Source: Azadirachta indica (taxonomy: Eukaryota; Streptophyta; Magnoliopsida; Sapindales; Meliaceae). Taken from it: a DNA stretch of 64,000 bases. This document shows positions 61,600 through 64,000 of the stretch, piece by piece. The stretch covers positions 9,783,269 to 9,847,268 of the forward strand of contig CM040440.1 in the NCBI GenBank assembly GCA_022749755.1, given 5' to 3'. The notes under the pieces were generated by a model. That model did not search any database. It was not told the origin of the DNA and saw only the letters and a list, made by a program, of their open reading frames with translations. The position numbers and the translations under genes are program-made. Every line of letters begins with the position of its first letter. Positions within the stretch are counted from its first letter, which is position 1.

Positions 61600-64000
61600 T
61601 CATGAAGTTTGGAGGGGTTATTAAGTGCACCCTGATTTTTTCTAACTATCCCATGTTCCCAAACACCCACTTGGAATTGCAAACTGGGCCTACCCACTCT
61701 GTTCTTTTTATAAAATTTAATAATTATAAAAAATATTAAAAATTAAATGGAAAAATTATAAAATTAACCCCTTCATTCTTCTCATTCTTTTTTTTTCCCA
61801 CTTTGGTATTCTCTCTCTTTTTTATTTTAAAGAGAAAATTTTTTCTCTTTCCTAAAGAGAATTACTTTTAATAAAAAATTAAAGAGGGAGACTATTATGT
61901 CAAAAATTATTTAATAATCATGTCAAAAATTAAAAATTTCAATACAACATATTTATTAAAAAAATTAAATGAATTATAATTGTTGCACTTACTAAATATA
62001 TTTTTAATATATATTTTGATGTACTTTTATAAATATTTTAATAGTTCCTACTCAAATAGTAATAAATTTTATTTTAAATAAAATTGAACTTTTAAAAAAT
62101 ATGATAAATATAATTAAATATCTTTAACATATAAATTTACAATATAAATTTACTTAAATCATATATGATTTAACATGATGCAATTATTTAAATAATTAAT
62201 GGTGTTATAAATGTATTCAAATGACATGAACTCTAAATTTAAACTTAACACGATTAACAATTTCTATCACATATTTATTAATGATATCATTTTAAGTCAA
62301 CTTATACTTGTTAATTTTTTTTGATATTCGTTTCAGATTGATGGATCGTGTAAAAAATATCTACTCATATTCAAGACATCTATAATTTTTTTTTCTCATT
62401 AAATTGGACTTTGATATCAATATAGAATTTATTTTTTTTAAAAAATATATTTTTTCAATGACCCAAATCTGCTTTCAATCTAGAATAAATGGATTTAACT
62501 ATACCATCCAATAAATTTTATTAGTTAAATTAACTAACACCTATATCTCTTAAAGATTTATTCGATATAACTTCTTTAAATGGAATCATTTTAGGCACAT
62601 CATTTACTAATAAAAATTTTATATGTAAAATTTTTAACTAAAAAAATGCAAATTCTTTTGTCATTAATCATAACTTTAAAAAATTAATGCTATGCGATTT
62701 TTTTCATGAATAAATTTTTTAAGATTATTTTACAAAAATGAAGTAAAAAATTTAAAATAAAAATAAAACTATTTAAATAATTTAAACTTTTTAAAAAAAT
62801 AAAAAAGAATACTACTGTTTCAAAGGTTTAAAATTTGAATTTCTCCCTAAGTATAAAATCATTTTTTTAATCATTTATAAGATAATAACTATGTTTTATC
62901 ATCAACTTTTATATCAATACAAATCAACATGCAATGACTGATAATTAGTTTAAAAAGAATAAACAGATAAATTTTAACTATACTATTACCTATAAGATAT
63001 TATGAACCTCAATAGGTTGAGATTTAAAAGAAATCAAATTTATTTGCAAAGAAAAAAATTATAAAACACTGTGTTTTGATGGATATATAATCTGAAAGAA
63101 AACTTAAATTTCATGATAATCATTACATCAACCAAAAGTTTATATTTTAAACTCCATAAAGATATATAACTTAATATTATTTTGCCGTAACTTTCAAGTC
63201 ACAATTAATTTAAATAAACTTAGTTAATAGCTATCAAGCAAATATTAAATATTAGTTATTTATATTCCCCTTAAAATTTTGTGCAATTAATCATATCATT
63301 AACTTCAAAAAATTAATCCTAAATAAATATAAATGGGGGCAAGTGATGATTTATTGGCCCCTACTTGTCGTTTTAGTTCTTATGATAATTACGTTATTAA
63401 TTTAGGGAACAAACAAGTTGAAATATAGAAAGGAATTTGTCTTGTTGCAATTGTACTTAACATTTGTGCTTGCTTTGCCCCTACTTTAATTATGATCTCT
63501 AAATCAGTCCTCATGTCATGCCTTAAACACCAACTTGTAAAACAACTATATATAACTATAATTGATGAAGGACAAAATAGGGTTAGATTATATTAGAAAG
63601 TTCTGTTTTTTTTATATATATATTTGTTGGATTACTATTTGATAGCTTTTTAAGTTTTATTTAGGAAATATTTATTTATTTATTTAAATTTGGGTTACCA
63701 ATTTTTTCTGAAAAAAATTTGGATTACTTTGTAAAATGTATATTTTTTTTTTTATTATAAATAAGATATTTATATTCTTTATCAAAAAGTTTTTTTTAAA
63801 CACCTTAATTTTTTTTTATGAGATTATTTTTTTACCATTTATTATTCAAATTATTAAAAAGTTAGGTTAAAATAACATTTAATCACAATAGTTAAAATAT
63901 AATGAGATCGGTTATAATATAATGAAATCATTGAGAACTTAGAATTAGAATCACGTCTAATTCTATCCGTTAAAATGGTTCCCTAATCCTAAAAATGATA
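61600..64000. other. AT-rich spacer at the right end
   Basis: Very AT-rich with many short A/T runs. It contains a probable inverted copy of the dispersed repeat (about 61990-62220). No gene, RNA or complete element was recognised. Confidence 0.5.

Overview
The window is nuclear DNA of a flowering plant, a eudicot. The evidence is AT-rich intergenic DNA, short GT-AG introns in highly split genes, families with clear plant homologues (plant-type UPF1, the DRP1 class of dynamin-related proteins, purine permeases, pectinesterase/invertase inhibitors), a plant-type U2 snRNA promoter, and a heavy load of plant transposons and endogenous pararetrovirus. Protein resemblance suggests a woody rosid such as Citrus, but that is an impression and not a result.

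Layout. (1) 981-14632, minus: a complete 29-exon UPF1 gene, the RNA helicase of nonsense-mediated decay (1277 aa), with a telo-box and GA repeat upstream. (2) 15-18 kb: AT-rich spacer and an LTR-like fragment. (3) 18113-23871: a decayed full-length hAT transposon with terminal inverted repeats and an 8-bp target duplication, itself split by a 1366-bp solo LTR (20812-22177). (4) 24.65-29.6 kb: a broken endogenous caulimovirid, in which the coat-like, protease, RT and RNase H remains read on the minus strand while a second viral piece and its promoter-like end read on the plus strand. (5) 29632-30755: a non-autonomous hAT-like element. (6) 30849-31542, minus: a decayed COX6B-like gene. (7) 32.8-33.8 kb: a foldback element next to a MITE. 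(8) 34.3-37.6 kb: two tandem PMEI/invertase-inhibitor genes. (9) A tRNA-derived SINE (38.0-38.3 kb), a U2 snRNA gene (39511-39706, minus) and a two-exon purine permease (40355-41856, plus). (10) 42.4-48.6 kb: AT-rich DNA dominated by two large inverted-repeat (foldback) elements. (11) 49155-57428, plus: a complete 15-exon dynamin-related DRP1E gene (614 aa). (12) A TA-flanked hairpin MITE lies between it and the convergent 5-exon SGPP-like HAD phosphatase gene (58066-60171, minus). (13) 60.3-64 kb: AT-rich spacer with a three-copy 130-bp tandem repeat and another MITE.

The host genes are ordinary housekeeping or cell-wall loci, and they show no sign of forming a joint system. Exon coordinates for UPF1, DRP1E, SGPP and the permease were read by eye from splice signals. 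In every case the exon phases close without a stop, so these models are solid. The less ordinary content is the layered mobile DNA: hAT with nested LTR, inverted pararetrovirus halves, three large foldback elements, a hairpin MITE between converging genes, and the decay of the COX6B-like gene. I found no previously undescribed system that I could defend.
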